From the NCBI GenBank assembly GCA_963705495.1, contig CAVPJQ010000025.1, positions 159,952 through 223,951 on the forward strand: a stretch of DNA of 64,000 bases, given 5' to 3'. The translations under genes and the position numbers were made by a program. The notes under the pieces are model-generated. The model was not told where the DNA came from and searched no databases. It saw only the letters and a list, made by a program, of their open reading frames with translations. Below are positions 17,858 to 26,523 of this stretch, piece after piece (the stretch's first letter is position 1; every line of letters begins with the position of its first letter). The DNA comes from DATBVX01 sp963705495. GTDB lineage: Bacteria; Pseudomonadota; Gammaproteobacteria; Steroidobacterales; Steroidobacteraceae.

Positions 17858-19861
17858 TCAGCGTGCGCCGAGAAGTTCCTCCACCGTCTCGAGCACGTGC
17901 CCGGCGGTGAAGCCGAAATGTTTGAACAGGTCGGGCCCCTTGCCCGAAGCTCCGAAATGATCCAGGCCGATGATACGACCCTCTTCGCCCACGAACTGGC
18001 GCCAGATCGCACTGACGCCAGCTTCGACAGAGACTCGCTTGCGAACCGCAGACGGCAGCACTCGCTCGCGATAGGCCGGATCGGTGCGCGCGAAGGTCTC
18101 GAAGCAGGGCATCGATACGAGGCGCACGCGACGGCCGCGCTTGGTGAGCTCGTGAACCGCCTCGGCAGCGATGCCGACCTCCGAGCCCGTCGCCATCACG
18201 ATGCACTCGGGAGTGCCTTCGCACTCAATCAGCGCATAACCCCCGCGCCTGATCGCGGCAATCTGATCCGGCGAGCGAGGCTGGTGGGCGACATTCTGTC
18301 GTGTGAGCGCGAGTGCGGTCGGGCCGTCACGGCGCTCGATCGCCGCCTGCCAGGAAACCGCAGTCTCTACCGCATCGCAAGGCCGCCAGAGCTCGAGGTT
18401 CGGAATGAGCCTGAGTGTGGCCAGGTGTTCAATGGGCTGATGAGTCGGACCATCCTCGCCCAGCCCGATGGAGTCGTGCGAATAGACCAGGATCGAGCCC
18501 TGCTTCATCAGCGCGGCCATGCGCACCGCATTGCGTGCGTAGTCGGAGAAGGTGAGGAAGGTGCCGCCGTAGGGAATGAAACCGCCGTGCAGCGCCAATC
18601 CATTGAGGATCGCAGTCATTCCGAACTCGCGGACCCCGAAATAGATGTAGTTGCCCGAGGCATCGTCGGCCGTGATGGTGCGCGAATCCTTGCGCCGCGT
18701 GTTATTGGAACCGGTGAGATCGGCGGAACCTCCGATCAGCTCCGGCAGGATCGGTCCAAGCGCATTGAGTGCCGCCTGTGAGGACTGGCGTGTCGCCACG
18801 TTGGCCGCCTGCTGGACGGCATCGGCGATGCATTTTGCAGCTGCCTCGGAAAACGACGCTGGCAGCTCGCCACGCATGCGACGTTCGAACTCGGCGGCGA
18901 GCTGCGGGAACTCGCGACGATAGCCCGCGAACAACTGCTGCCAATCCGCTTCACGGCGCGCGCCCTGCTGGCGCGCATCCCATTGCGCTTTGATCTCATC
19001 GGGGATCACGAACGGCGAATGCTCCCACCCCAACGTGCGGCGTGCGGCGGCGACTTCGTCAGCGCCGAGCGGCGCGCCGTGAGTTGCTTCAGTGCCCTGC
19101 TTGTTGGGCGCGCCCCAGCCGATGATGGTGCGACAACAGATGATCGAGGGTCGATCGCTGACCGCGCGCGCTTCCTCTATCGCGCGTCGCACGGCTTCCG
19201 AATCATGGCCATCGACCCCAGCAACCACGTGCCATCCGTACGCGGCGAAGCGCTCGGGCGTGTTGTCCGTGAACCAGCCCTCGACCTCGCCGTCGATCGA
19301 AATGCCGTTGTCGTCATAGAAACAGATGAGCTTGCCGAGCTTGAGGGTACCGGCGAGCGAGCACGCCTCGTGCGAGATGCCCTCCATGAGACAGCCATCG
19401 CCCACGAAGACGTAGGTGTGGTGATCGACCACCGGGTATCCGGGACGATTGAAGCTTGCCGCGAGAATTTTCTCCGCGAGCGCCATTCCCACGGCGTTGG
19501 CGAGTCCCTGGCCGAGCGGACCTGTGGTCGTTTCCACACCCATCGCGACTTCATGCTCGGGATGTCCGGCGGTACGTGAACCGAGCTGCCGGAAATGGCG
19601 CAGCTCATCGAGCTGCACGGGATAACCGGTGAGATATAAGAGAGAGTAAAGCAGCATCGAGGCGTGACCGTTCGAGAGGACGAAGCGGTCACGATCCCAC
19701 CAGCCGGGATTGCCCGGATTGTGTGCGAGGAAATCGCGCCACAGCACCTCGGCAATATCCGCCATGCCCATCGGTGCCCCCGGGTGACCGGAAGCCGCCT
19801 GCTGAACTGCGTCCATGGCGAGTGCCCGGATCGCGTTGGCAAGCTCGCGGCGGCTGGACAT
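17858..19861 (-). CDS. tkt: Transketolase
   Basis: Transketolase moves two-carbon units between sugars in the pentose phosphate pathway using thiamine diphosphate. The 667-residue protein (E. coli 663) has GHPGAPMGMA near the start, the ThDP/Mg motif beginning GDGCLMEG, the pyrimidine domain and the carboxy-terminal domain. AGGGGAACTC precedes the ATG at 19861; upstream in-frame codons would extend into the metK promoter region. It is the first gene of the leftward tkt-gap-pgk-pyk unit and is divergent from metK, with a 171-base gap. Confidence 0.95.
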   Translation of the reverse strand: MSSRRELANAIRALAMDAVQQAASGHPGAPMGMADIAEVLWRDFLAHNPGNPGWWDRDRFVLSNGHASMLLYSLLYLTGYPVQLDELRHFRQLGSRTAGHPEHEVAMGVETTTGPLGQGLANAVGMALAEKILAASFNRPGYPVVDHHTYVFVGDGCLMEGISHEACSLAGTLKLGKLICFYDDNGISIDGEVEGWFTDNTPERFAAYGWHVVAGVDGHDSEAVRRAIEEARAVSDRPSIICCRTIIGWGAPNKQGTEATHGAPLGADEVAAARRTLGWEHSPFVIPDEIKAQWDARQQGARREADWQQLFAGYRREFPQLAAEFERRMRGELPASFSEAAAKCIADAVQQAANVATRQSSQAALNALGPILPELIGGSADLTGSNNTRRKDSRTITADDASGNYIYFGVREFGMTAILNGLALHGGFIPYGGTFLTFSDYARNAVRMAALMKQGSILVYSHDSIGLGEDGPTHQPIEHLATLRLIPNLELWRPCDAVETAVSWQAAIERRDGPTALALTRQNVAHQPRSPDQIAAIRRGGYALIECEGTPECIVMATGSEVGIAAEAVHELTKRGRRVRLVSMPCFETFARTDPAYRERVLPSAVRKRVSVEAGVSAIWRQFVGEEGRIIGLDHFGASGKGPDLFKHFGFTAGHVLETVEELLGAR

Positions 19862-20032
19862 GAGTTCCCCTGCGGATGAAAGCCGCGCATTGTCCAACAT
19901 GCGACCCCCTGCGGCAACGGCAAGCGGGTCAATAACATGCGCGCTCCTGTGCCGTTCTGAGCGCCGGTTACTGGCCTTTGCGAGTCCAATCGCTATACTT
20001 TCCACCCCCTTGATCCCGTGCGGGTTTCGCGA

Positions 20033-21208
20033 ATGTCGAACTCATACCTGTTCACCTCTGAATCGGTCTCTGAAGGTCATCCGGACAAGATCGCGGATCA
20101 GATCTCCGACGCCGTGCTCGATGCCATGCTCAAGCAGGATCGTCGCGCGCGCGTGGCCTGCGAAACTCTGATCAAGACGGGTCTCGTTGTCATCGCCGGT
20201 GAGGTAACGACGAGCGCTTGGGTCGATCTCGAGGACGTGGTGCGCAAGACGATCCTGCGCATCGGCTACAACAGCTCCGAGATGGGATTTGACGGCGCAA
20301 CCTGTGCCGTGCTCAACGCCATTGGAAAGCAGTCATCGGACATCGCAATGGGCGTCGATCGCGAAAGCGAGAAAGCACAGGGCGCGGGCGACCAGGGGTT
20401 GATGTTCGGCTACGCCAGCAATGAGACCGATGTCCTGATGCCCGCACCGATCACCCTCGCGCACCGGCTGGTCAAGCGCCAAGCCGACATTCGCCGCAGC
20501 GGAAAGCTGCCGTGGCTGCGCCCGGATGCCAAGAGCCAGATCACCCTGCGGTATGAAGACTTCAAGCCGGTCGGGATCGACGCGGTTGTGCTGTCAACGC
20601 AGCACCACCCGGACGTCACGCAGGAGAAGCTGCGCGAAGGCGTGATGGAGGAGATCATCAAGCCGGTGCTGCCCAGCGCATGGATCGATCGCGCCACACG
20701 CTTCCATATCAATCCCACCGGTCGTTTCGTGATTGGCGGACCGGTCGGTGACTGCGGCGTTACCGGGCGCAAGATTATTGTCGATACCTATGGCGGCATG
20801 GCCCGCCATGGTGGCGGCGCGTTTTCCGGCAAGGATCCCTCAAAGGTCGACCGCTCAGCAGCGTATGCCGCGCGTTACGTCGCGAAGAACATCGTTGCCG
20901 CCGGGCTCGCGGAGCGCTGCGAAATTCAGGTGTCCTACGCCATCGGTGTCGCCGAACCCACCTCGATCAGCGTCGAGGCCTTCGGCACCAGCAAGTTGTC
21001 GCGTGAGCGCCTGACACAGCTGGTGCGCGAGCACTTCGATCTCACGCCTTTCGGCCTGCGCGAAATGCTCGACCTGGTGCGGCCGATTTATGAGAAGACC
21101 GCGGCCTATGGGCACTTCGGCCGCGAGGAACCGGAATTCACCTGGGAGTACACGGATCGGGCGGCAGCCCTCGCTGCGGCAGCTGGTGTACGCGGCAAGG
21201 TGGCCTAG
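20033..21208 (+). CDS. metK: S-adenosylmethionine synthetase
   Basis: MetK makes SAM from methionine and ATP. The 391-residue protein has the family signatures FTSESVSEGHPDKIAD at the start, GAGDQG, and GGGAFSGKDPSKVDRSAAY. The ATG at 20033 was chosen because MSNSYLFTSES matches the family start. A TATACT sits at 19994-19999 about 35 bases upstream and could be a -10 box, though no clear -35 is spaced correctly. ahcY follows, so the SAM use and recycling genes lie together. Confidence 0.96.
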   Translation: MSNSYLFTSESVSEGHPDKIADQISDAVLDAMLKQDRRARVACETLIKTGLVVIAGEVTTSAWVDLEDVVRKTILRIGYNSSEMGFDGATCAVLNAIGKQSSDIAMGVDRESEKAQGAGDQGLMFGYASNETDVLMPAPITLAHRLVKRQADIRRSGKLPWLRPDAKSQITLRYEDFKPVGIDAVVLSTQHHPDVTQEKLREGVMEEIIKPVLPSAWIDRATRFHINPTGRFVIGGPVGDCGVTGRKIIVDTYGGMARHGGGAFSGKDPSKVDRSAAYAARYVAKNIVAAGLAERCEIQVSYAIGVAEPTSISVEAFGTSKLSRERLTQLVREHFDLTPFGLREMLDLVRPIYEKTAAYGHFGREEPEFTWEYTDRAAALAAAAGVRGKVA

Positions 21209-21235
21209 GCCAGGGCTTCATTCAAAAGGCTTCGC

Positions 21236-21290
21236 CCGCCGAGGGGCGCTGCAACGCGATCATGAGGTCGCGCGAGGCTCGGCAGGAGAA
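21236..21290 (+). promoter_or_regulatory. S-adenosylhomocysteine (SAH) riboswitch
   Basis: The leader between metK and ahcY carries the SAH riboswitch core: GCCGAG (21238-21243) pairs with CTCGGC (21278-21283) as P1, enclosing the conserved GGGCGCTGCAAC segment and the hairpin GCGATC-ATGA-GGTCGC, closing with GAGGCTCGG. SAH riboswitches occur in proteobacteria ahead of ahcY and switch expression on when SAH accumulates. Position directly ahead of ahcY is as expected. The downstream switch element is not resolved by eye. Confidence 0.85.
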
Positions 21291-21342
21291 GCTGTGTACA
21301 CAACGGCGCCCGTTTCGATTCACTATCGAACCGGAGATATCA

Positions 21343-22761
21343 ATGAGCGCTGTTATAAGTAACCGCAATTCTGCGGATTTCAAAGTTGCCGATCTTTCGC
21401 TGGCGGACTGGGGTCGCAAGGAGATTGCGATCGCCGAGACCGAGATGCCCGGGTTGATGGCGATCCGGGAGGAGTTTGCCCCGGTACAGCCGTTGAAGGG
21501 CGCACGCATCTCGGGGTCGCTCCACATGACGATCCAGACTGCGGTGCTGATCGAGACGCTGCAGGCCCTGGGCGCCCAGGTACGTTGGGCTTCCTGCAAC
21601 ATTTTCTCCACCCAGGATCACGCTGCAGCGGCGATCGCGAAGAGTGGCACAGCGGTGTTTGCCTGGAAGGGCGAGTCGCTGAAGGAATACTGGGACTACA
21701 CGCACCGCATCTTCGACTGGCCTGATGGCGGGCACAGCAACATGATCCTCGATGACGGCGGGGATGCAACACTCCTCGTGCACCTGGGGTCGAAGGCGGA
21801 GCGCGACGCTTCGCTCCTCAGCAAGCCCACGAGCGAGGAGGAAGAAGCTCTCTTTGCCGCGATTCGCCACATGCTGTCGAAGGACCCGACCTGGTACTCG
21901 ACGCGCCTCAAGGCGATCCGCGGCGTGACCGAGGAGACGACCACCGGCGTGAAGCGGCTCTACCAGATGGCGAAGGAAGGCGCCCTCGCCTTCCCCGCGA
22001 TCAACGTCAATGACTCCGTTACCAAGAGCAAGTTCGACAACCTTTACGGTTGTCGCGAGTCGTTGGTCGACGGCATCAAGCGGGCAACTGACGTGATGAT
22101 CGCGGGCAAGATCGCGGTCGTGTGTGGCTATGGGGACGTCGGCAAGGGCTCGGCGCAGGCCCTGCGCGCACTCTCGGCGCAGGTGTGGGTGACGGAGATC
22201 GATCCCATCTGTGCGTTGCAGGCGGCGATGGAAGGCTACCGGGTCGTGACCATGGACGATGCGGCTGACAAGGCGGATATCTTCGTTTCCGCCACCGGGA
22301 ACTTCCACGTGATCACCCAAGAGCACATGAAGCGCATGAAGCACAATGCCATCGTGTGCAACATCGGTCACTTCGACAACGAAATCGATGTCGCGGCGCT
22401 GAAGCAGTACCGCTGGGAAAACATCAAGCCCCAGGTCGATCACGTGATCTTCCCCGACGGCAGGCGGATCATCCTGCTGGCCGAGGGGCGGCTGGTGAAC
22501 CTGGGATGCGGTACCGGACATCCTTCCTACGTCATGTCCTCCTCGTTCACCAACCAGGTGATGGCGCAGATCGAGCTGTGGGGCAGCCCCGGCAAGTACC
22601 CGATCGGCGTATACATCCTGCCGAAGAAACTCGATGAAAAAGTCGCGCGTTTGCAGTTGAAGAAGCTTGGGGCACAGCTCACGGAGCTCACCGACACGCA
22701 GGCACGCTACATCGACGTCGACAAGCAGGGACCGTACAAGTCGGATCACTATCGCTATTGA
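21343..22761 (+). CDS. ahcY: Adenosylhomocysteinase
   Basis: AhcY splits S-adenosylhomocysteine into homocysteine and adenosine, relieving inhibition of methyltransferases. The 472-residue protein has the NAD-binding glycine loop CGYGDVGKGSA and the conserved end DKQGPYKSDHYRY. CCGGAGATATCA precedes the ATG at 21343. The roughly 135-base leader holds an SAH riboswitch, so expression should rise with SAH. Confidence 0.96.
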   Translation: MSAVISNRNSADFKVADLSLADWGRKEIAIAETEMPGLMAIREEFAPVQPLKGARISGSLHMTIQTAVLIETLQALGAQVRWASCNIFSTQDHAAAAIAKSGTAVFAWKGESLKEYWDYTHRIFDWPDGGHSNMILDDGGDATLLVHLGSKAERDASLLSKPTSEEEEALFAAIRHMLSKDPTWYSTRLKAIRGVTEETTTGVKRLYQMAKEGALAFPAINVNDSVTKSKFDNLYGCRESLVDGIKRATDVMIAGKIAVVCGYGDVGKGSAQALRALSAQVWVTEIDPICALQAAMEGYRVVTMDDAADKADIFVSATGNFHVITQEHMKRMKHNAIVCNIGHFDNEIDVAALKQYRWENIKPQVDHVIFPDGRRIILLAEGRLVNLGCGTGHPSYVMSSSFTNQVMAQIELWGSPGKYPIGVYILPKKLDEKVARLQLKKLGAQLTELTDTQARYIDVDKQGPYKSDHYRY

Positions 22762-22783
22762 AGCTGCAGGGATGAAGGCGCGG

Positions 22784-22809
22784 CCACTGTCGCCCCGAGG
22801 TGACAGTGG
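22784..22809 (+). terminator. Hairpin after ahcY, possible terminator
   Basis: A perfect 8-base inverted repeat, CCACTGTC and GACAGTGG, begins 22 bases after the ahcY stop. There is no run of T after it, so it may be a 3' stabilising hairpin or a Rho-dependent end rather than a classical terminator. Confidence 0.4.
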
Positions 22810-22884
22810 TCTGCGTCACAATGCGCGCAACTCACGGTTGCTTTCGAGGCTGAATTGCCCGATTGCACGCGACTTGCATCACCC

Positions 22885-22911
22885 TTGATGCGCTGACCCC
22901 TCTGCTATTAT
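22885..22911 (+). promoter_or_regulatory. Possible sigma-70 promoter for cpdA
   Basis: TTGATG (22885-22890) and TATTAT (22906-22911) are separated by 15 bases, about 70 bases before the chosen cpdA start. The spacing is shorter than ideal. Confidence 0.3.
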
Positions 22912-22979
22912 CTGCCGCTGAAATGTGACCCGTTCGAGGCTCCGTCGTGCGCTCTCGCACGCAGGTGAATGCCCAGACG

Positions 22980-23741
22980 ATGAGTAGCGTGCGTCTCATA
23001 CAGTTCACGGATCCGCATCTGTACGGCGATGCCGACGGCAAGCTCCGTGGCGTCGCCACCTACGCTTCGCTCCTGGCGACCATCGAGCACGCGCGCGCGC
23101 GTCATTGGCCGTGCGATGCCATCCTCGCCACTGGCGACCTCGTTCAGGATGACGCGGAAGGCTATGAGCGGTTTCGGGACGTGTTCGCATCGCTCGGGCT
23201 TCCGGTCTACTGCATTCCCGGCAACCACGACGAACCGGCCGCGATGGCTCGCGTCCTGGACGGTGCACCCTTTCAGCTCGGCGGCGTAGCGCGTTGGCCG
23301 GGCTGGTTCGCGGTCATGCTGGACAGCTTCATCGCCGGCAAGGCCCGTGGGCGGCTCGCCCCGGCGCAGCTCGAGCTGCTCAACCGTGCCCTGACCGAAA
23401 ACGCCGGATCGCACGGGCTCGTTTGCCTGCACCACCATCCAGTGCGCATGCGCAGCAACTGGCTCGACAAGGTCGGATTGGAGAATGCAGACGAGTTCTT
23501 CGAGATTCTCGACCGCCACCAGAACGTGCGTGCGGTGCTGTGGGGACACGTTCACCAGACTTATGAAAGCGAGCGCAACGGCGTGCGCATGCTGAGTGCG
23601 CCGTCCACTTGCGCCCAGTTCCTGCCGTTAAGCGAACTGTTCGCGATCGATCGGCGCCCGCCTGGCTACCGCTGGCTGGAACTCAAGCCGGACGGCAGCA
23701 TCGCCACGTCCGTCGTGTGGGTGGACGGTTTCACCTCATGA
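22980..23741 (+). CDS. cpdA: 3',5'-cyclic-AMP phosphodiesterase / calcineurin-like phosphoesterase
   Basis: A 253-residue class III cyclic nucleotide phosphodiesterase of the Icc/CpdA type. Metal-binding motifs of the calcineurin-like fold are in order: TDPHL, GDLVQD, GNHDE, HHHP and GHVHQ. It would hydrolyse cAMP in the cytoplasm, although related enzymes act on other phosphodiesters. ATG 22980 was preferred to a GTG at 22947. The stop overlaps the next gene start as ATGA. Confidence 0.85.
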   Translation: MSSVRLIQFTDPHLYGDADGKLRGVATYASLLATIEHARARHWPCDAILATGDLVQDDAEGYERFRDVFASLGLPVYCIPGNHDEPAAMARVLDGAPFQLGGVARWPGWFAVMLDSFIAGKARGRLAPAQLELLNRALTENAGSHGLVCLHHHPVRMRSNWLDKVGLENADEFFEILDRHQNVRAVLWGHVHQTYESERNGVRMLSAPSTCAQFLPLSELFAIDRRPPGYRWLELKPDGSIATSVVWVDGFTS

Positions 23742-24610
23742 GGGCGCCGCTCGGCACCCTCCTCACTGCCTGTGCCTGGCTCGCCGCATGTCCTGCGCTG
23801 GCCGACGGCCATCCGCCGCTCTGGCGCATCGATGGGCGACACAACTCCGTCTACCTCCTCGCCTCCGTGCACGTGCTGCGCGCAACTGACGATGCCCTGA
23901 CGGAATCGGTCCTGCGCGCCTACAAGGAGGCAAACGCGATCTACATGGAAGTGGACCTCGACGACCTCGATCCCGAGGCAGCAGGACAGTTCACGCTGGA
24001 GCGCGGGTTGCTGCCGGAGCAACAGACGCTGCGCGACATTCTCGGCCCGGAACCCTACGGGCGCGCCCATCAGCAGGCGCTCGATCTCGGGCTCGACCTG
24101 GATCAGTTCGCGCAACTCGAGCCCTGGGTGGTCGCGATCACGATTGCCCAGGTGCAGTTCGCAAAGCTCGGCCTCGACCCCGCGGCGGGCGTCGAGCACC
24201 GACTCGCACAACGCGCGCATCAGGATGGAAAGGAGATCCGCGGCCTGGAGACCCTCGCCGATCAGCTGTCGGCGCTGGACTCGCTGCCGATGAAACTACA
24301 GGGCGAGTTCCTCATCGTGTCCCTCGATGAAGCCACCGACATGGCCGAAGAAGCGGACGAGTTGATCAGCAACTGGTCGCGCGGAGACACGACCGCCCTG
24401 GCCAAGATCCTGGTACACGACTTCGACAGGTTTCCCGATCTGTACCGTTCGCTTATCGTCGATCGCAACCGCAAATGGGCCGACGAGATCGGCGCGTTGC
24501 TCGATAACGATCAGAACTACCTGATCGTTGTCGGTGCACTGCACCTGGTCGGGCAGGACAGCGTGATCGAACTGCTGCGCGCGCATGGCCATCCAGCGCA
24601 ACGCCAGTAG
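23738..24610 (+). CDS. TraB/GumN family exported protein
   Basis: A 290-residue protein with a signal peptide (hydrophobic about 5-21) followed by the TraB/GumN pattern LWRI-x-G-x-x-N-S-V-Y-L-L-A-S-V-H-V-L and the late V-V-G-A-L-H-L-V-G motif. The two conserved His-containing motifs resemble those proposed to bind metal in TIKI/TraB proteases. Its biochemical role in bacteria is unsettled. It overlaps cpdA by 4 bases and is convergent with the rubredoxin gene. Confidence 0.82.
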   Translation: MRAPLGTLLTACAWLAACPALADGHPPLWRIDGRHNSVYLLASVHVLRATDDALTESVLRAYKEANAIYMEVDLDDLDPEAAGQFTLERGLLPEQQTLRDILGPEPYGRAHQQALDLGLDLDQFAQLEPWVVAITIAQVQFAKLGLDPAAGVEHRLAQRAHQDGKEIRGLETLADQLSALDSLPMKLQGEFLIVSLDEATDMAEEADELISNWSRGDTTALAKILVHDFDRFPDLYRSLIVDRNRKWADEIGALLDNDQNYLIVVGALHLVGQDSVIELLRAHGHPAQRQ

Positions 24611-24621
24611 TCTGCGCAGCC

Positions 24622-24786
24622 CTAGATCTCGATCATCTCGAAGTCTTCCTTGCCGGCGCCGCAATCCGGGCAGCGCCATGAAAGCGGAACGTCTTCCCAG
24701 CGCGTCAGCGGCGGAATACCCCGGAGCGGATCGCCCTTCTCCTCCTCGTAAACGAAGCCACAGATGACGCACATATAGGCCTTCAT
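24622..24786 (-). CDS. Rubredoxin
   Basis: A 54-residue rubredoxin with the two Fe-binding knuckles CVICG (Cys6, Cys9) and CPDCG (Cys39, Cys42) and aromatic residues Tyr4, Tyr13 and Trp37 as usual. It is a one-electron carrier in the cytoplasm, and in aerobes often serves alkane hydroxylases or oxygen and peroxide defence. Its ATG overlaps the stop of the upstream glycosyltransferase gene, so it is translated with two unrelated-looking neighbours. No rubredoxin reductase is nearby. Confidence 0.92.
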   Translation of the reverse strand: MKAYMCVICGFVYEEEKGDPLRGIPPLTRWEDVPLSWRCPDCGAGKEDFEMIEI

Positions 24787-25862
24787 TGGGCGCTGCTCTC
24801 GCCCAGCAAGCGCTCCAGCGCCGCGAGAGCCACGTCGACGCTATTGTTCAGATCCAGTTGCCCCAGTCGCAGCCGTATTTCATCGAGCCGTGCCGGGTCC
24901 TTGAGAAGCGCCAGAGCCGTCTGCACCAGCGCATCGACTTCGAGGCTGGTGGAGAGCAGCAATCCTCGCGCCGCGCAGGCCGCAATGCGTGCATCCTGGT
25001 CACCGGCCACGGGTGCCGCAATGCATGGAACTCTGAGCGCCAGCGCCTGCGACAGCAGGCTCCCGCCATTGATGACGGCGACCCGCGCACCACTCAGCAG
25101 GTCGATGAGCTGTGGACCGCTGAGCGCGCCGAGGGACAGCAGCCCGTCTGGCGGCGCGAGCGTGCCCGTGTAGTTCGGGCCCTGCACCCAAACGGTCCGC
25201 TGCCCGCTGGCGCGCGCCACTTCGCGCGCGGCGCTCCCAAAGACCTCCGATGCAGACAGACCTCGGTGCTCATGCCCGCCTCCACCGGCGCAGAACAACA
25301 CATACGAGTCCTTTGTCAGTCCCAGGTGGCCCCGATACGCGAGTGCGCGCGTCTCGTCCGGAGGCGGAAACAGAGAATCGAGGTGCACGATCGACACGGA
25401 GCCGACCAACGACAGCTTGAGTTTTTCCCACGCCGAAAGCTCGCCATTGAGGAATCTGGGTCCAGACAGCCAGTGCTGATCCATCTGCCACATGCGTCGC
25501 AGCCGGAAGCCCTTCCAGCGGGTCGTGGGTCGCGAGCTGACATACACCGTGCGTGCGCCGCTACGGCGTGCATGTCTCAGCTGCGCCACGCGCCCGGCGT
25601 TGTCGAATATGACGACCCCCGGCTGCAGATCGTCGATGGCACGGTTCACGGCCTGTGATTCGTAGGTCGGCGAGCGATCGATCAGCACCGCGGGAAACGG
25701 CACTTCATGTGCATAGCCCGCCGCGCGACTGACCATGAACCGGATCTCAGCGGTGGGCCAGCGCTCTCGAATGCGCTGGGCGATCGTAAGGCAACGGAAG
25801 TACTCGCCCGCTCCTTTGGCACCACTTACCGGAACGAACAGAATTCGCGGCGCAGCGTTCAT
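24783..25862 (-). CDS. MurG-like (GT28/GT-B) glycosyltransferase
   Basis: A 359-residue GT-B protein. The amino half begins RILFVPVSGAKGAGEYFRC, a nucleotide-sugar transferase start; the carboxy half has the GT28 pattern FCAGGGG and NGGSLLSQALALRVPCIAAP, which binds the UDP-sugar. No signal peptide or membrane helix is obvious. The donor and acceptor are unknown. It is coupled by 4-base overlaps to the macrodomain gene before it and the rubredoxin after it, and lies close to three other glycan-transfer genes, which suggests a surface polysaccharide role. Confidence 0.7.
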   Translation of the reverse strand: MNAAPRILFVPVSGAKGAGEYFRCLTIAQRIRERWPTAEIRFMVSRAAGYAHEVPFPAVLIDRSPTYESQAVNRAIDDLQPGVVIFDNAGRVAQLRHARRSGARTVYVSSRPTTRWKGFRLRRMWQMDQHWLSGPRFLNGELSAWEKLKLSLVGSVSIVHLDSLFPPPDETRALAYRGHLGLTKDSYVLFCAGGGGHEHRGLSASEVFGSAAREVARASGQRTVWVQGPNYTGTLAPPDGLLSLGALSGPQLIDLLSGARVAVINGGSLLSQALALRVPCIAAPVAGDQDARIAACAARGLLLSTSLEVDALVQTALALLKDPARLDEIRLRLGQLDLNNSVDVALAALERLLGESSAQ

Positions 25863-26383
25863 CGAGCCAGGCTCTGGTGCGCATGCAAAGCATCGAGATA
25901 CGCGCGCGTCACGGATTCGCCGAAGCAGCAGAATTGCACCAACTCGATGCTCGGTTGCTGGTCGAGAACACTCGTCACCTCACTGACTGCAATGCGCGCG
26001 GCCTGATCGATCGGATACCCATAGACTCCGCAGCTGATCGCGGAGAACGCGATGCTACGCAGATTGCGCTCACCGGCGAGTTGCATCGAGCGCCGGTAGC
26101 ACGAGGCGAGCAGCCCCGGCTCACCCGCATCCCCGCCGCGCCACACCGGCCCGACCGCGTGGATGACATGACGTGCCGGCAACCAGTAGCCGCCCGTGAT
26201 GCGCACCTCACCCGTGGGACAACCACCCACTGCCAGGCACTCCACCATGAGCTCCGGCCCGGCCGCGCGGTGAATTGCGCCGTCCACGCCACCGCCACCA
26301 GCGAGCCGCGAGTTCGCGGCGTTGACGATCGCATCGACGCGCAACGTTGTGATGTCGTCCTGAATCACTTCGATATGCGCCAA
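25859..26383 (-). CDS. Macrodomain protein, O-acetyl-ADP-ribose deacetylase type
   Basis: A 174-residue single macrodomain close to YmdB/MacroD. The adenine-binding D-D-I-T-x-L, the NAANSRLAGGGGVDGAIH loop and the SAISCGVYGYP phosphate loop are all present, so ADP-ribose binding and deacetylase or ADP-ribosyl-hydrolase activity are likely. The start is TTG at 26381-26383 with GGCGGAG upstream. It leads the macrodomain-glycosyltransferase-rubredoxin chain, each pair overlapping by a few bases. Confidence 0.88.
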   Translation of the reverse strand: MAHIEVIQDDITTLRVDAIVNAANSRLAGGGGVDGAIHRAAGPELMVECLAVGGCPTGEVRITGGYWLPARHVIHAVGPVWRGGDAGEPGLLASCYRRSMQLAGERNLRSIAFSAISCGVYGYPIDQAARIAVSEVTSVLDQQPSIELVQFCCFGESVTRAYLDALHAHQSLAR

Positions 26384-26523
26384 GGGCTACTCCGCCAGTC
26401 GAGCCTGCGCTCCCTTCGTTTCGATCCCGTCCAGTTCGATGACCCCGGACCGAATGGTGTCAGGGATATGCACTTCACTATCATACCGGACGCGCCGCAA
26501 GCGGCGATTTGAGATCGAGGTCG

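Noticed and set aside
21340..22749. A 469-codon open frame on the minus strand over ahcY
   Set aside because: Antisense shadow of adenosylhomocysteinase; charge-rich low-complexity product with no domain.
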